Source: Petrosia ficiformis (lineage: Eukaryota > Porifera > Demospongiae > Haplosclerida > Petrosiidae). Taken from it: a stretch of 64,000 bases of DNA. Location of the stretch: the NCBI GenBank assembly GCA_947044365.1, contig OX345636.1:16975115-17039114 (forward strand), written 5' to 3'. Each line of letters starts with the position of its first letter. Within the stretch, counting starts at the first letter, position 1. Positions 13,501 through 22,869 of this stretch are shown here, piece after piece. Both the position numbers and the translations under genes were made by a program. The notes under the pieces are model-generated. The model was given only the letters and a program-made list of their open reading frames with translations. It was not told where the DNA came from and searched no databases.

Positions 13501-16500
13501 GACAAAAAGAGAGATTCTCATGAAGATCCGTTTAATCTTGAACTACGTTTCGAAACTAATTGCATTGTATTAGAGAAAATACATAATTTCCTTTCATATT
13601 TGAATCAAAGCTTACAAGATGCTCAAAATGAAACAGAATTGGCTATTCAAAATACTGACTCTATATACGAAGACGTTGTCGAGAAAGTGGACTGGATTAT
13701 TGCATCAAGCGCAAACATTTCAGATACATACCAGAATGGCTTAGTGGCAAACCAGATACAGTACCGTAGCATAGCAGAAAATAAATACAATGACTTGAAG
13801 GCTGCCATCAGGAATGCATCGCTACTACACTGGCTCAAGGCAATAAATGATTATCATAATGTAACACATACAGTTGGTAATCTATATTGTAACAGTCTCA
13901 CCGATTGTTTGGCTACTACGTCAGATATTATTATTACACACTTAGTAATCTTAGATGAAAACAGAGCACAGAAATTCTTAGCAGAAGTTCCTACAATCAG
14001 AAACAGTCTTCGTACTTTGGCCTGGAATAAAAACATCAGCATCTCTGAAGCTCAGCAATTGATTCTGTCTGTTGTGAATGTAGTTAGCGACATCAAACAA
14101 CTTAACTACTGGTGTGCACGCAAACCAAACATTACCCAGCATCCGGTGTCAGAACTTTATGTTACTTTTGGTGGTACAGCAACGTTGGAGTGCTTAGCAG
14201 ATTCGCTGCTTCCAATAAACTACAGGTGGTGGAAGGACAGTGTTATTATACCTGGTGAAACATCTACCACTTTAGTAATAGCAAACTTCAAAGATTCTGA
14301 TAGTGGATTGTATGTTTGTGAAGCTATTAATGATATAGGGTCAACAAAATCTCCTCCTTCATGGGTTGGATACTATACTATACCAGTAATCACACTCCAA
14401 CCAAATACACAGTCAACATATGCTGGAGATGAATCTGGCGTCCAGTTTTGGTGTGATGCAGTTTCGAAACCTCATCATTATTGGAGTTGGTATTTTAAAG
14501 CCACCATTAATGGTGAATGGATTAAACTTAACACTAGTGATAGTAATGTGCTTACCATTAGTAAACCACTCTATTCCCATGAAGGTTGGTATGAATGTGA
14601 AGCAGCAAATGAATATGGTAGTGTCAGATCTGAAGCTGCACAATTTATTCTCCTACAAGTAACAGTGACACAATTTAGATACCCTATGCAGTTTCTTTTA
14701 CATGATATAGTATCAGGTTCTGATGGTGGAGAGCAAGGGTCTGGTTCTCCTCATGATTTCAGTCTCGGAGACGGTAGTAGTCTACTTCAAACTGTGAATA
14801 CCTATTTGACCAATTGGGTATTGCAAAATTCTAATGTAACTTTAGAAAATATGAAGATTTGGGAGAGTGTCGATGATGAATTCTATTATACAGTGTATTT
14901 GGAACTTTCCAGTAAGAATGTGACGCAGCAAAATATTGCCTATCAGTCTTTGGAAGATATTACAGAAGATGTAAGGGAAGCAGTTCGCGATCTTGAGGAG
15001 ATTAAATTAAACACACATTATTATTTAAATGAGGAGAGTAACCAGTTTGTCATTACACACATGAGTTGGATGTTTGAGGTGGTGAACGGCTCACTGGATG
15101 AATTTACACCGATATATACCTGTCCAGTGGGACAAGGGATTCATGACAACTATATTCTATGTGGTATGTTGTCAGTGTATATATTTTTGAATTTATACTT
15201 TTAACTTCTTTATTACAGTTTCATGTGCACCTGGTCAATACTCAAGTGGCTATGAAACACAATATCGCTCCATTCAGAGTGGTAACTACTTCACTGTAGA
15301 AGTACCTATATGTTCAGAGTGTCCTAGAGGTCAGTATCAGTCTAATCAAGGAACAACAGAATGCTCTGTTTGCCGAAACTACTATACCACACTCACCACA
15401 TCTTCAAACTCTAATCGGGATTGTCAACGTAAGTTATGAATTTAGCCCATAAAAGTCAAAACAATAAATTTAATTATTATTTAAGTGCAATATAGCTATT
15501 GAAATTGAATTGAACAAATATGTTAATCATCATCTCTTTCTTTTAAAACAGCTCTCTGTAATCCTGGAACATACTCATCTAATGGAATACAACCATGTGA
15601 ACCATGTCCACAATGGTATTACCAACCGCAGTATGGGGCAACGAAGTGTTTGTCCTGTATGCAATTTCCTACAGATGATGAAGCTTGTTTAATAGGTATG
15701 CTAATACATTTTGGTAAAATAATAATATATCACAACTATAGATAAGATAAAGGGAATGGGGGAGTGGGGCACTTAGTATAGTCTTTGCCATTATTGGTAA
15801 GGCATGCCACACATGCTCCTTGTCTCCTCTGATTTCTATGCCTATCTAAATAACTACTACATTTATAATGAATCACTAATTTAAATTATAGCATGGCTGT
15901 AATGAATATGCCATGGTAATACTTATTTTATCAATAATGTTATCAATAATATTTCCACAGTGCAAATCCCATCATCTACTCCAACTGAAGAATCACCTGT
16001 AAGTTACTCAATAATATCATTAAAATGTTTAATTAAGCATTTATTAAAGAGGATATACATACTTTAATGTAGCTAATGAATGTTAAACAAATTGTTTATG
16101 TTTTGAACATTGATTACAATATAGATAGACACAGCACCTCTGATCATTGGAACTGCTGTCGTTGGAACTGTATTTGTTGCTAGTGAGTTGATTACAATTT
16201 CCTATTGTGTCTATGTGACAAATATCGTAATATGCAAATACATGTAATTTTCAATTAGTGCTTACCATTGCACAGAAAACTATGGTTGCACAAGCAATAA
16301 TTTAATATTTAAAGTATCTAATTTCAAACACTTCAGTAAGAAATTTTAAAAATAGTTTGGTTAACCACACCCCACATGACTATTTCCAGCTGCTCCTGCT
16401 AATTCAGTGATTTTTGTAGTATAACTTTTTGTAAGACTACATGCATGTAGAAGCCTCAGTAATGTTGAAAAATTAACAATAACATTGCTACAACAACATC

Positions 16501-17861
16501 AAGTAAAATAATATGCTTATATAATGTTTTCTGATACTTTTTTGTGCATAATTGTGTGAATAATAGGTACAATGTTTAGAATATTAGGTAAATGTTTGAA
16601 GAATAAGAAATGAATTCTGTACTGAAAGTGAAATTTTGTATAACTTTCATTTTTTCTTATCATTGCAGTTATATTGCTGATAATAATAATCGTGGTGGTA
16701 ATAGGAATTCGAAAGATAAGACAAAAACGTAAACAAAAGAAGCCTATTGATGAGCACATTGTTCCTTTTGGACGAACCAGCATATTTGACGAAGAAGACT
16801 CTGCTCGTAAGGAAATGCCAAAAGAAGCTAGAGAAACTGCAGCTAAACTAAAAGTCCAAAATCCATTATATCAGAATGTATCCGATGTTCTTCAAATGAA
16901 GACTGTAGAACCAAGCAGTTCTAACCCAATGGAGGGAACTACTCAAGTTACGTACATTGATGACTTGGATGAAAACATTGAAGAAACTAGTTTGAACACG
17001 AAAGATGATGAGAAAACCCCTCTCTTGACTACTCCTGATAGCGAAACTGTTGAACCAAACCAACAAGTAGCTAATGAGATTGTTAGTAATACTGTTGAAG
17101 AAACCAATTTAGACATGAAAGATGATGAGAAAACCCCTCTCTTGACTACTCCTGATAGCGAAACTGTTGAACCAAACCAACAAGTAGCTAATGAGATTGT
17201 CAGTAATGCCATTAATGCAGCCCTTTTCAGCAGTTTTGGAAGCAAACCAAAAAAAGTAACCCACATAGGTGACAACACTCCTTTACTTGATGACTACATT
17301 GATTTAGATGAGGAAAAGGATGATAAACCACAAGATAATGATGAAGTAAATTTCTATGAGATCGCAACAGAAGGAGTAGATGAGCAGACAGTGGATTCAA
17401 TTCATGATGATATTAAAGTGCCTCCAGATAACCTAACTATCACACAGAATGCACTTAATACAATAGATGAGGAATCAGATGAGCTATCTTTACCACAAGA
17501 GACACTCATTACTTCAGATGATGATCCAATGTTAACTCCACCTCAGGAGACACTCATTACCTTGGATGACAATCCAATGCTACTTCCAACCCAGGAGAAA
17601 CCCACCGAGAATCCATTTGAGCTACCCCAAGAAATTCTTGACTTGCTTGACAACAACCCAGATGAGATTTCTACACCTCCAGAAACAGTAATTACGAATG
17701 TAGACGAAATGAATGATGTACCACAGCTTACCACTACAGAGCAGGTAGAAACACCCAAACAGGAGAAAACCATATTTATTGAAGAAGGGGAGGGCAAACA
17801 TATTGTGCTCTTGGATTTACCTACAGATCCAGACACCATATCTGCTATCTCACTTGACTAA
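346..17861 (+). CDS. Gene 1: EGF/CCP/Ig single-pass receptor with endocytic-type tail (5' end outside window)
   Basis: Predicted type I membrane receptor. I placed 24 coding exons by GT-AG sites and phase: 346-468, 521-643, 696-818, 871-993, 1451-1576, 2440-2562, 3792-3923, 4529-4648, 5612-5737, 6923-7045, 8019-8150, 8702-8824, 8955-9332, 9847-11249, 11364-11478, 11570-15163, 15219-15428, 15552-15695, 15961-15998, 16125-16182 and 16669-17861, where the last ends in TAA; further upstream exons are expected. The listed set codes for twelve calcium-binding EGF domains, two CCP domains, another EGF, a long ectodomain with coiled coils and two Ig domains, ephrin-receptor-like cysteine-rich repeats, one transmembrane helix and an acidic tail. 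No start codon or signal peptide is visible because the first exon here begins in phase 1. Gene 3 is an inverted paralogue. Automated pipelines might name it fibrillin- or SVEP1-like; the ligand is unknown. (The exon list above contains 21 entries; 24 should be read as 21.). Confidence 0.85.
1136..1345 (+). repeat. Direct repeat of about 105 bp in an intron
   Basis: Two diverged copies, roughly 1136-1230 and 1243-1345, share AACTCATGCATGATTCTAAC and TTAGTTGCAGAGT. No coding sense; intronic duplication next to the tandem EGF array. Confidence 0.75.
1451..1576 (+). CDS. Gene 1 EGF exon 5
   Basis: A 126-bp phase 1-1 exon between TTCAAG and GTACGT. It codes for a calcium-binding EGF domain ([12 protein letters not shown] start, six cysteines). 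Confidence 0.85.
2440..2562 (+). CDS. Gene 1 EGF exon 6
   Basis: A 123-bp phase 1-1 exon after CTTTTAG and before GTAAGA. The domain begins DHDEC and has six cysteines; GGHTC replaces the usual GSYTC, so the aromatic residue of the hydroxylation consensus is missing. Confidence 0.85.
3142..3285 (+). repeat. Intronic direct repeat with GAT microsatellite between copies
   Basis: GTTATAGTCACAAGAA occurs at about 3144 and 3237, each followed by a near-identical stretch of about 30 bp; a short GAT run separates them. Confidence 0.7.
3792..3923 (+). CDS. Gene 1 EGF exon 7
   Basis: A 132-bp phase 1-1 exon beginning DNNECTDG, with three extra residues between cysteines 3 and 5. This longer form recurs at 5612 and 8019 and alternates with the shorter form ending in a GCTLN-type loop. 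Confidence 0.85.
4529..4648 (+). CDS. Gene 1 EGF exon 8
   Basis: A 120-bp phase 1-1 exon with acceptor CTACACAG and donor [17 protein letters not shown] start, six cysteines, SYECEC before the final loop. Confidence 0.85.
4693..5496. mobile_element. 804-bp CpG-rich MITE with TA target duplication and inner tandem repeats
   Basis: The left end CAGTGGCGATCAGCCGTAAC and the inverted right end match except at three positions close to the tip, and TA flanks both ends (4691-4692 and 5497-5498). The outer 100-150 bp on each side are unusually rich in CG dinucleotides for this AT-rich window. The centre holds three tandem units of about 170 bp, each with CAAACACTCGCCTTGCTG and AACTAACGAAGCAT. I see no transposase, so it is non-autonomous. 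It lies in the intron between EGF exons 8 and 9 of gene 1. Confidence 0.8.
5612..5737 (+). CDS. Gene 1 EGF exon 9
   Basis: A 126-bp phase 1-1 exon after TTTTACAG and before [16 protein letters not shown] start, long-form loop ([10 protein letters not shown]). Confidence 0.85.
6923..7045 (+). CDS. Gene 1 EGF exon 10
   Basis: A 123-bp phase 1-1 exon after CGTACAG and before GTAATA. Begins [15 protein letters not shown] core. Confidence 0.85.
7094..7628 (+). mobile_element. MITE copy 1, about 530 bp, in a gene 1 intron
   Basis: Begins near AGTATCCCTGTAATTGCTTT and ends near AAGCAATTATAGGGATGGCC, which are imperfect inverted repeats of each other. It carries the family core CCACGCCCATTAATT and TACGTATACAACGCATACTC. 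An (AT)n run at about 7536-7584 lies near its right end. Its middle part matches the copy at 60.5-61.0 kb. Confidence 0.75.
8019..8150 (+). CDS. Gene 1 EGF exon 11
   Basis: A 132-bp phase 1-1 exon after TTTTTAG and before [18 protein letters not shown] start, long-form loop. Confidence 0.85.
8225..8605. repeat. ATCT/CTAC tetranucleotide microsatellite
   Basis: About 380 bp of degenerate (ATCT)n passing into (CTAC)n and back, with interspersed ACATGTAC. The open frames in it are only a consequence of the tetranucleotide period. Confidence 0.95.
8702..8824 (+). CDS. Gene 1 EGF exon 12
   Basis: A 123-bp phase 1-1 exon after GATACACAG and before [18 protein letters not shown] start; last EGF before the CCP exon. 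Confidence 0.85.
8955..9332 (+). CDS. Gene 1 CCP-pair (sushi) exon
   Basis: A 378-bp phase 1-1 exon coding for 126 residues and two complement-control-protein domains. In the first, four cysteines surround [10 protein letters not shown] and the tryptophan is in [10 protein letters not shown]. The second runs from LECPEL to DWTESKTC. The length is identical to all ten CCP exons of gene 3. CCP domains normally bind protein or glycan partners outside the cell. Confidence 0.9.
9847..11249 (+). CDS. Gene 1 exon 14: EGF then large unassigned ectodomain
   Basis: A 1403-bp exon, phase 1 in and 0 out. It opens with an EGF ([12 protein letters not shown] through GDYCE) and then has about 420 residues that I do not recognise, rich in Ser/Thr and with clustered cysteines ([19 protein letters not shown]). 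The matching gene 3 exon (44038-45467) has the same order, including the GCC motif and an SxCxxC motif, so the block is a conserved module of this receptor family. Confidence 0.85.
11364..11478 (+). CDS. Gene 1 exon 15 (115 bp)
   Basis: Phase 0 in and 1 out; acceptor TTTTGTAG, donor GTGAGT. It codes for 38 residues joining the two large ectodomain exons. The gene 3 counterpart at 43868-43982 is also exactly 115 bp. Confidence 0.8.
11570..15163 (+). CDS. Gene 1 exon 16: coiled coils, Cys-rich insert and two Ig domains
   Basis: A 3594-bp phase 1-1 exon of about 1,198 residues. In order: a beta-rich region; a predicted coiled coil around [20 protein letters not shown]; a cysteine-rich insert ([19 protein letters not shown] and following); a second helical stretch after [18 protein letters not shown]; a basic RKR site in [12 protein letters not shown]; another helical region; Ig domain 1 ([19 protein letters not shown]); Ig domain 2 ([18 protein letters not shown]); and a membrane-near domain ending in YTCPVGQG. 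Gene 3 has the same order in 40288-43734. Confidence 0.88.
15219..15428 (+). CDS. Gene 1 exon 17: ephrin-receptor-like Cys-rich repeat
   Basis: A 210-bp phase 1-1 exon. The [30 protein letters not shown] spacing resembles GCC2/GCC3 (Tyr-kin ephrin A/B receptor-like) repeats. The gene 3 equivalent is also 210 bp. Confidence 0.85.
15552..15695 (+). CDS. Gene 1 exon 18: second Cys-rich repeat
   Basis: A 144-bp phase 1-1 exon with [20 protein letters not shown] and CLSC. This is another GCC2/GCC3-like repeat, close to the membrane. Confidence 0.85.
15961..16182 (+). CDS. Gene 1 exons 19-20: stalk and first half of the transmembrane helix
   Basis: Exon 19 is 15961-15998 (38 bp, phase 1 to 0; [13 protein letters not shown], a short Ser/Thr/Pro stalk). 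Exon 20 is 16125-16182 (58 bp, phase 0 to 1; [16 protein letters not shown]). The hydrophobic run continues across the next intron. Both exons are small and rest on splice signals and on agreement with gene 3 exon phases. Confidence 0.75.
16669..17861 (+). CDS. Gene 1 exon 21: rest of TM helix and endocytic-type tail
   Basis: Codes for the second half of the helix ([13 protein letters not shown]), a basic stop-transfer stretch ([11 protein letters not shown]) and an acidic tail of about 370 residues, ending in TAA. Visible motifs: NPLYQNV at 16860-16880 (NPxY clathrin-adaptor type, and also YxN); acidic dileucines DEKTPLL at 17007-17027 and 17124-17144; and DNTPLL near 17271-17288. No ITAM or YxxM is present. 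The tail holds a 39-residue tandem duplication and degenerate PQETLIT repeats (17491-17700). Function as an endocytic or sorting tail is inferred from the motifs. Confidence 0.85.
16977..17210 (+). repeat. 117-bp tandem duplication inside the gene 1 tail
   Basis: Units 16977-17093 and 17094-17210. The stretch 17001-17083 matches 17118-17200 by eye without difference. Each unit carries one acidic dileucine motif. Confidence 0.9.
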
Positions 17862-18922
17862 AGGTTATAATGACAAAATAATATAAGTATACATGCATCT
17901 ATATTATAATTATTATACTGTTGTTTCCCCTTTGGACATAATTATTGTACTTATTGTTTTACATAATTATATAGTATTTATAATAATTTATATTTTTTGG
18001 AACTGTTTCTTTTTTGATTAAAATTGTTTTCTTCAGTGATAGTGTTGCATCTTCATAAATGGCTAGATCTAAATTAGAGTAGCTTTATTTAGTGTTAAGA
18101 GATGTCATAAGTAATAATAACCCAGTCCACTGAGAGAGGGACCAGTGTGTGTTTGTGTGTGGAGGTGGGTGGTGGGTGGGTGGTTGGATATATAACAATC
18201 ATACATAAATAATGCTATAAATCACCCTATGTACTAGCTAACCGATTACAACAACACAAACAACAATGGAACAATAATAATTGCCAAAGTACTGAGAACT
18301 GCTGTTCGATAAAATTAATTCAAGCCCATGTACTCAGTTACATCTGTCTACCATCAGCAGACAAATTCAAAACACTAACTAAGGGGAAGGTGGAAGGTCT
18401 AATTAATAAAATGAAATGTTTGATTCGAATACACATTTAATATCTCATACCCTCACACTTAGTAGTTGCTAAAATGATGGGCAGTCATTTGATACTTCCA
18501 TCATGATTTTGATATGTTCCTACAGGACACCATCATATGGAGCAAACATGTGAAACAGCAGTAACCATTAAGAGCTGTGTGAAAAACATCTACTAATTTG
18601 AATTGCGTAATTGGTACACCAATAATGGAATAACAACAGAACAATGTAGGATCCATTTACCTAAGCAATAAGTACAATACTCTAATAATTTAGGTGATTA
18701 ATAAGAAGATAGTTGATTTGACCACATGGGACTATAAATGTGATATGTTATCTTTTATTTGATATCTTATACTTAAACATCATTCATGATATCAATGCCT
18801 TCATCACATCATGTCACAAAATATTTTCACAACTAAATCAGAAGATGTATATAGAACCCAAAAATATTATATTGTCTTTTGTCCATCTATATGAATCAGA
18901 GAGGCATTATTCAGCCAAGCAA
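17862..18922. other. 3' flank of gene 1; nothing recognised
   Basis: AT-rich, with a GT-rich patch near 18144-18185. No canonical AATAAA in the first 200 bases after the stop and no supported gene. Confidence 0.5.
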
Positions 18923-18950
18923 TAGAGAGAGAGAGAGAGAGAGAGAGAGT
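18923..18950. repeat. (GA)n microsatellite
   Basis: About 28 bp of pure GA. Confidence 0.95.
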
Positions 18951-19195
18951 TTCATGACATTGTATATGCTCACAATAGAAGAGGGTGGGGTGTAATGTTT
19001 GGAGCACTTGCACACCAATAATCAATCATATATGGATTTCTATTTTTTGCTTGAAAAATATCTAATAGCTCTGCATTAACAAGAGATAATTTAATTGCAA
19101 AATGCTTTTTGTGATCAGTCGGATCAGGTATGTTGATTAAACCAAGTCCCTGAGAAGATTTAATATCCATGCAACACACAATTCACACTTGTGGA

Positions 19196-19286
19196 AATCA
19201 ATCAAATAGTTATAAAAGATATGGAAGAACGTATGTTGGAGAAACAGGACACACTCTGAATACCAGGCTGGTTGAAAATAAGAGAC
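19196..19286 (+). pseudogene. Fragment resembling a GIY-YIG nuclease motif
   Basis: One frame reads KRYGRTYVGETGHTLNTRL then VENKR. This matches the YIGETxRxLxxRLxEHK signature of GIY-YIG domains found in Penelope-like elements. There is a stop soon after and no upstream reverse transcriptase in frame, so it is a relic at best. Confidence 0.4.
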
Positions 19287-19388
19287 CCCAGAAATGCCAT
19301 TGGAAGAGTTAGAAGCATATGGAAAAATGCATAATAATAAATATAATTTTTTATTGAGGAGATGGCATTTTAGATGTACAATAATAGA

Positions 19389-19496
19389 TAAATAAATAAA
19401 TAAATAAATAAAACAATAGGAAAACAAAAAACAAAACAAAAAAAAAAACAAAAAACAAAAAAACAAAAAAAAACAACAAAAAACAAAAACAAAAAA
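19389..19496. repeat. (AAAT)n and A-rich simple repeat
   Basis: (AAAT)n at about 19389-19412, then about 75 bp of A runs separated by single C. It abuts the 3' end of the retroelement remnant on the - strand, where it reads T-rich. Confidence 0.9.
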
Positions 19497-19780
19497 TTAA
19501 GCAAAAGGAAACCTCTCTGAAAAAACCAAAATTCTAGTCAACAACATTTGCGCATTATATCTCCAGAGGCGTATAGAAAGCTGTTGATGGAGGTACGACA
19601 CAGCTGTAGAGAGTGGAATACCATTGAGAGAGGAGGATTTGGAAGCAATGTCTTTGAGGGTCTTCAAACTTGAGTGGGTCCAAAGGCCTAGGGTCTCCAC
19701 CACTAGCGGAAAGAAGAGACCACCTGCAGAGAGTACATCAACCTCATGTTTCTCATCCTTTTCAATCTCACCAGAAGCCT
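19497..19780 (-). pseudogene. 3' remnant of a LINE-type reverse transcriptase ORF
   Basis: A - strand frame from about 19780 to a stop at 19497 contains LFFPLVVETLGLW, then a helical stretch and LSIRLWRYNAQMLLTR. This is the ending typical of the C-terminal part of many metazoan LINE reverse transcriptases (PLVVETLGGW ... LxxRLWxxNAxML). A stop lies just upstream, and a neighbouring frame is open to 20008, consistent with frameshift decay. The family call is from memory of the motif. Confidence 0.5.
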
Positions 19781-20480
19781 ATTGATCGATACTGATTTAA
19801 GTTGATTGATACCTATTATGTATGATTGTTTCTCTATAAACCTAGTGTGGCGAGGCCTTACCCTTGGGACCAGTACGGAACAGTTTTTTTGTGTTGGCGA
19901 CAGATTCCCGGGTGCAGCTATAATTATAAACAGTCCCTGTGTTGAAGCATGGTCAAAGTCATATGCTTTGGATGTGGAAAAGGCAACTAAAGAACCAAAA
20001 AAAAACAATGTAACATGCTGGGCAACATTTGTGTTAAAGCACTGCCTGTCTGGAAAAGAATTTTTCCAAATGCCTCTACGTATACAACTTTGTCATAATG
20101 AAGTTGATGATAGTTTATGTGATGAAGAATCTCTAGTCACTAAACAGCACATAAAGCTGTGAGAAATTCCTAGTTTTGATTGAATACTAAAATAATGCAC
20201 CCTGTCCAACGTTTTCTAAACTAAAATCCCTATTGCATAAAACCATGAAAAATTACATGAATGACAACTCATTTACCAAATTAAACATGTTCCTCCATTA
20301 GAACCACCAGGAGTGCATGAACAGGAGTACAATGCTGTGTCAACCTTTGTATATAGAATGAGCCTAATGACTCATTTCACCACATCGAAAATCCTAGTTT
20401 GCTTGCTGCTATCATAGCTGACAGTAGTGATAAAAATTATTATAATAACAAAAAAACAACAATGATAATAACAACAAGTG

Positions 20481-20845
20481 TATATAGAGAAAAAAGTATC
20501 CCTATGACTGCTTTGTGGCGTCCAGCATTCAGTAATCATGGCTGACTTTATCATGCCTGGAATACAACAGCCTATTATAGTTATTATTTCGATTATCTAC
20601 TCTTCCTACCTTTTAAGGACCTTCTAGAACTTTAGAAATATATTTCAGGAAGAATAGCCAGCTATTAGTTCCAGCTTCTACATAAGCTAGTAAAGCTACA
20701 GCTTTCTTTCTGCTGCTCTGTAGTCTGTACTCTCGAGCGCGCGTTCTATTACGCACCACGCCCATTAATTGACCGTGCCCCCCGGGAATGACGTAACTTC
20801 CTTAACTACGTATACAACGCATACTCACGTAAGTGACACAAGAAT
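20481..20845 (+). mobile_element. MITE copy 2, left half, interrupted by the recombinase element
   Basis: Starts TATATAGAGAAAAAAGTATC, carries CCACGCCCATTAATT and TACGTATACAACGCATACTC, and stops at GACACAAGAAT. Its right half resumes at 23148. The uninterrupted relative is on the - strand at 60998-61405. Confidence 0.85.
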
Positions 20846-20855
20846 ATATGTTATA

Positions 20856-20968
20856 GTTATAAAATGCTCGTGCGGTTTATAACAGAATTCTAAGCCCTAG
20901 CACGAGGGCGGCACGCCCGAGTGCGCGGGCTTAGAATTCTGTTATAAACCGCACGCGCATTTTATAAC
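20856..20968. repeat. 5' palindrome of the recombinase element
   Basis: Arms of about 42 bp (GTTATAAAATGCTCGTGCGG outward, ending GAATTCTAAGCCC) with one or two mismatches around a GC-rich loop. The outer arm motif recurs at about 23110-23137 near the right end of the element. Confidence 0.9.
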
Positions 20969-21047
20969 TGTTTTCTAGCCAATGATTAAACAACGCGGAA
21001 TGTCGCGCGAACAGCTCCTAAGTGATATTTGCGTATTATAGCTAGGA

Positions 21048-22463
21048 ATGTTTCCAATCATTTGTTTATTGAACATGGCTAAAAGAGCTCACGTAGCAGA
21101 TCAGGAGTGTGTTTGCCCAAATAAAAGGTTTAATTTTATTAAAAATGAAGATATAGTACAGTTGTCAACACAAAAACCAACAACTACTACAAAATATGCT
21201 ACAGACTGGGCTGTACGAAACTTTAATACATGGAGGAAGTCAAGAAATGAATCAATTACCACATGTTCAGTTCCTTTAGATTTACTTGAAAACAGTAACA
21301 TCCATGATCTGAACCATTGGCTGTCCTTCTACATAGTGGAAACCCGCAACTGTCGGGGAGAAAAATACCCTCCCAAAACACTGTATCAACTTCTCAGTGG
21401 TTTGTTACGATATGCAAGGGTAAACGACTTTTCTTGTCCTAATTTTCTAGACACAAAAGATTCCAATTTTAAACCACTACACAACACAATAGACAACCTA
21501 TTCAAAGAATTACGAAGACAAGGCATAGGTTCTGAAACAAAACACACAGAAGTATTAACTAAAGAAGATGAAGATCTTCTTTGGACTAGCAATGTCATTG
21601 GTATCCATGATCCCATTTCACTTTTACGAGCTGTTTTCTTTTACAATGGCCGAAATTTATGCCTGAGAGGAGGTATGGAACATAGAGATCTGAAGCTCTC
21701 ACAGTTCAAACGAGTTCACAACCCTGAAGGTTACATATACACAGAATTTTCATCAAAAAACCGTCCTGGAGGATTTAAGAATTTAGAGGTTTCACACAAA
21801 TCTGTTCCAATTTACGCTGTACCAAATGTAGACATCCATTGTCATGTCTTTTTGCTTGACACCTACATAAGTAAACTGCCATCTGAAGCTATCGAAAATG
21901 ACAATTTCTACTTGCGTCCTTTACCTTCAACATCACCAGATCCTAGAAAGTCGTGGTATTACTCGACACCAGTGGGAAAAAACCTATTGTCCTCAATGCT
22001 TAAAAACATGTGCTTACTTGCTGGTGTTGAAGGAAATAAAACAAACCACAGTCTTAGAGCTACAGGAGCAACAGAACTGTTCTCAGCTGGAGTTCCAGAA
22101 AAGATTATTCAACAGCGTACTGGTCATAGATCAACTAAAGCTCTCCGTGTATACGAAAGGACAACTCTGGAACAACACCAAGCAGTAAGCAACATATTAT
22201 CATCTGGTGGTTCAAAACAATCATTCAATAACGAAATCCAGGTCGTCCAGTCACAAAATCAGACAAGCTCTTCCACCATATCTGTCTCGCCACTTCCTGT
22301 TGTTACTCCACCTACCACACATATGGCTTCTGAACGCTCTGTATTTAATAACTGTACTTTTAACATTACCGTACCGTCTGTACCTCAGTCTAATCTTCTT
22401 TCACCTTCTCTAGCTCGTCTTCTTGAAGGAATTGATATGGATGAACTATTTAAATTTGACTGA
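21048..22463 (+). CDS. Crypton-like tyrosine recombinase (DUF3504 type), apparently intact
   Basis: 471 residues if translation starts at 21048; a second ATG at 21075 (MAKRAHV) is equally possible. The N-terminal part (TDWAVRNFNTW, then YPPKTLYQLLSGLLRYAR near residues 107-124) matches the DNA-binding half of Crypton and KIAA1958/ZMYM-type DUF3504 proteins. The catalytic set is complete: R207 (LCLRGG), K237, H334xxR337 (NHSLRATG), H360 (TGHRS) and Y369 (RVYER). The frame is open with no stop or shift, so the enzyme could be active in strand exchange through a 3'-phosphotyrosine. No reverse transcriptase or RNase H lies beside it, which argues against a DIRS or Ngaro element. The C-terminal 90 residues are Ser/Pro-rich and unassigned. 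Confidence 0.85.
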   Translation: MFPIICLLNMAKRAHVADQECVCPNKRFNFIKNEDIVQLSTQKPTTTTKYATDWAVRNFNTWRKSRNESITTCSVPLDLLENSNIHDLNHWLSFYIVETRNCRGEKYPPKTLYQLLSGLLRYARVNDFSCPNFLDTKDSNFKPLHNTIDNLFKELRRQGIGSETKHTEVLTKEDEDLLWTSNVIGIHDPISLLRAVFFYNGRNLCLRGGMEHRDLKLSQFKRVHNPEGYIYTEFSSKNRPGGFKNLEVSHKSVPIYAVPNVDIHCHVFLLDTYISKLPSEAIENDNFYLRPLPSTSPDPRKSWYYSTPVGKNLLSSMLKNMCLLAGVEGNKTNHSLRATGATELFSAGVPEKIIQQRTGHRSTKALRVYERTTLEQHQAVSNILSSGGSKQSFNNEIQVVQSQNQTSSSTISVSPLPVVTPPTTHMASERSVFNNCTFNITVPSVPQSNLLSPSLARLLEGIDMDELFKFD

Positions 22464-22534
22464 TTATCATAGCTCAATTATTATAATGTATAAGAAATTA
22501 TTATTACAATGACCGGAAAAATGTCTGGGAAATT

Positions 22535-22694
22535 GGGAAGTTATAAACCAGTCTATAACTTCCTTATAGTTGAAATATAACACATAGCAACAACATAGTA
22601 ACAGGCTAGAAATATATTTCTAGCTTGTTACTATGTTGTTGCTATGTGTTATATTTCAACTATAAGGAAGTTATAGACCGGTTTATAACTTCCC
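22535..22694. repeat. 3' palindrome of the recombinase element
   Basis: Two arms of about 80 bp meet at 22614/22615 with practically no loop and only a few mismatches. It starts about 70 bp after the recombinase stop codon. Confidence 0.95.
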
Positions 22695-22869
22695 AGTTTC
22701 GCAGACGCTGTAACCAAGGTAATAGTATAGCGCATGCGTAAATTAGAAAATTCTGTGGGCGGGGTGTTGCAGAAACAACTGTTTTTAGCTCGATAACTCT
22801 TGCATTTTACAAGATTCAAGATTGTAATTTCTTTTACTGGTGAGTTGAAGTGTTAAGAAAGCTACAGAT

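Noticed and set aside
19806..20162. Open frame of 118 codons on the + strand
   Set aside because: It overlaps the decayed retroelement on the other strand and has no recognisable motif; probably chance.
21048..22463. Recombinase as part of a DIRS or Ngaro retroelement
   Set aside because: No reverse transcriptase or RNase H frame is found within the element borders, and the ends are short inverted repeats rather than the typical DIRS or Ngaro arrangement.
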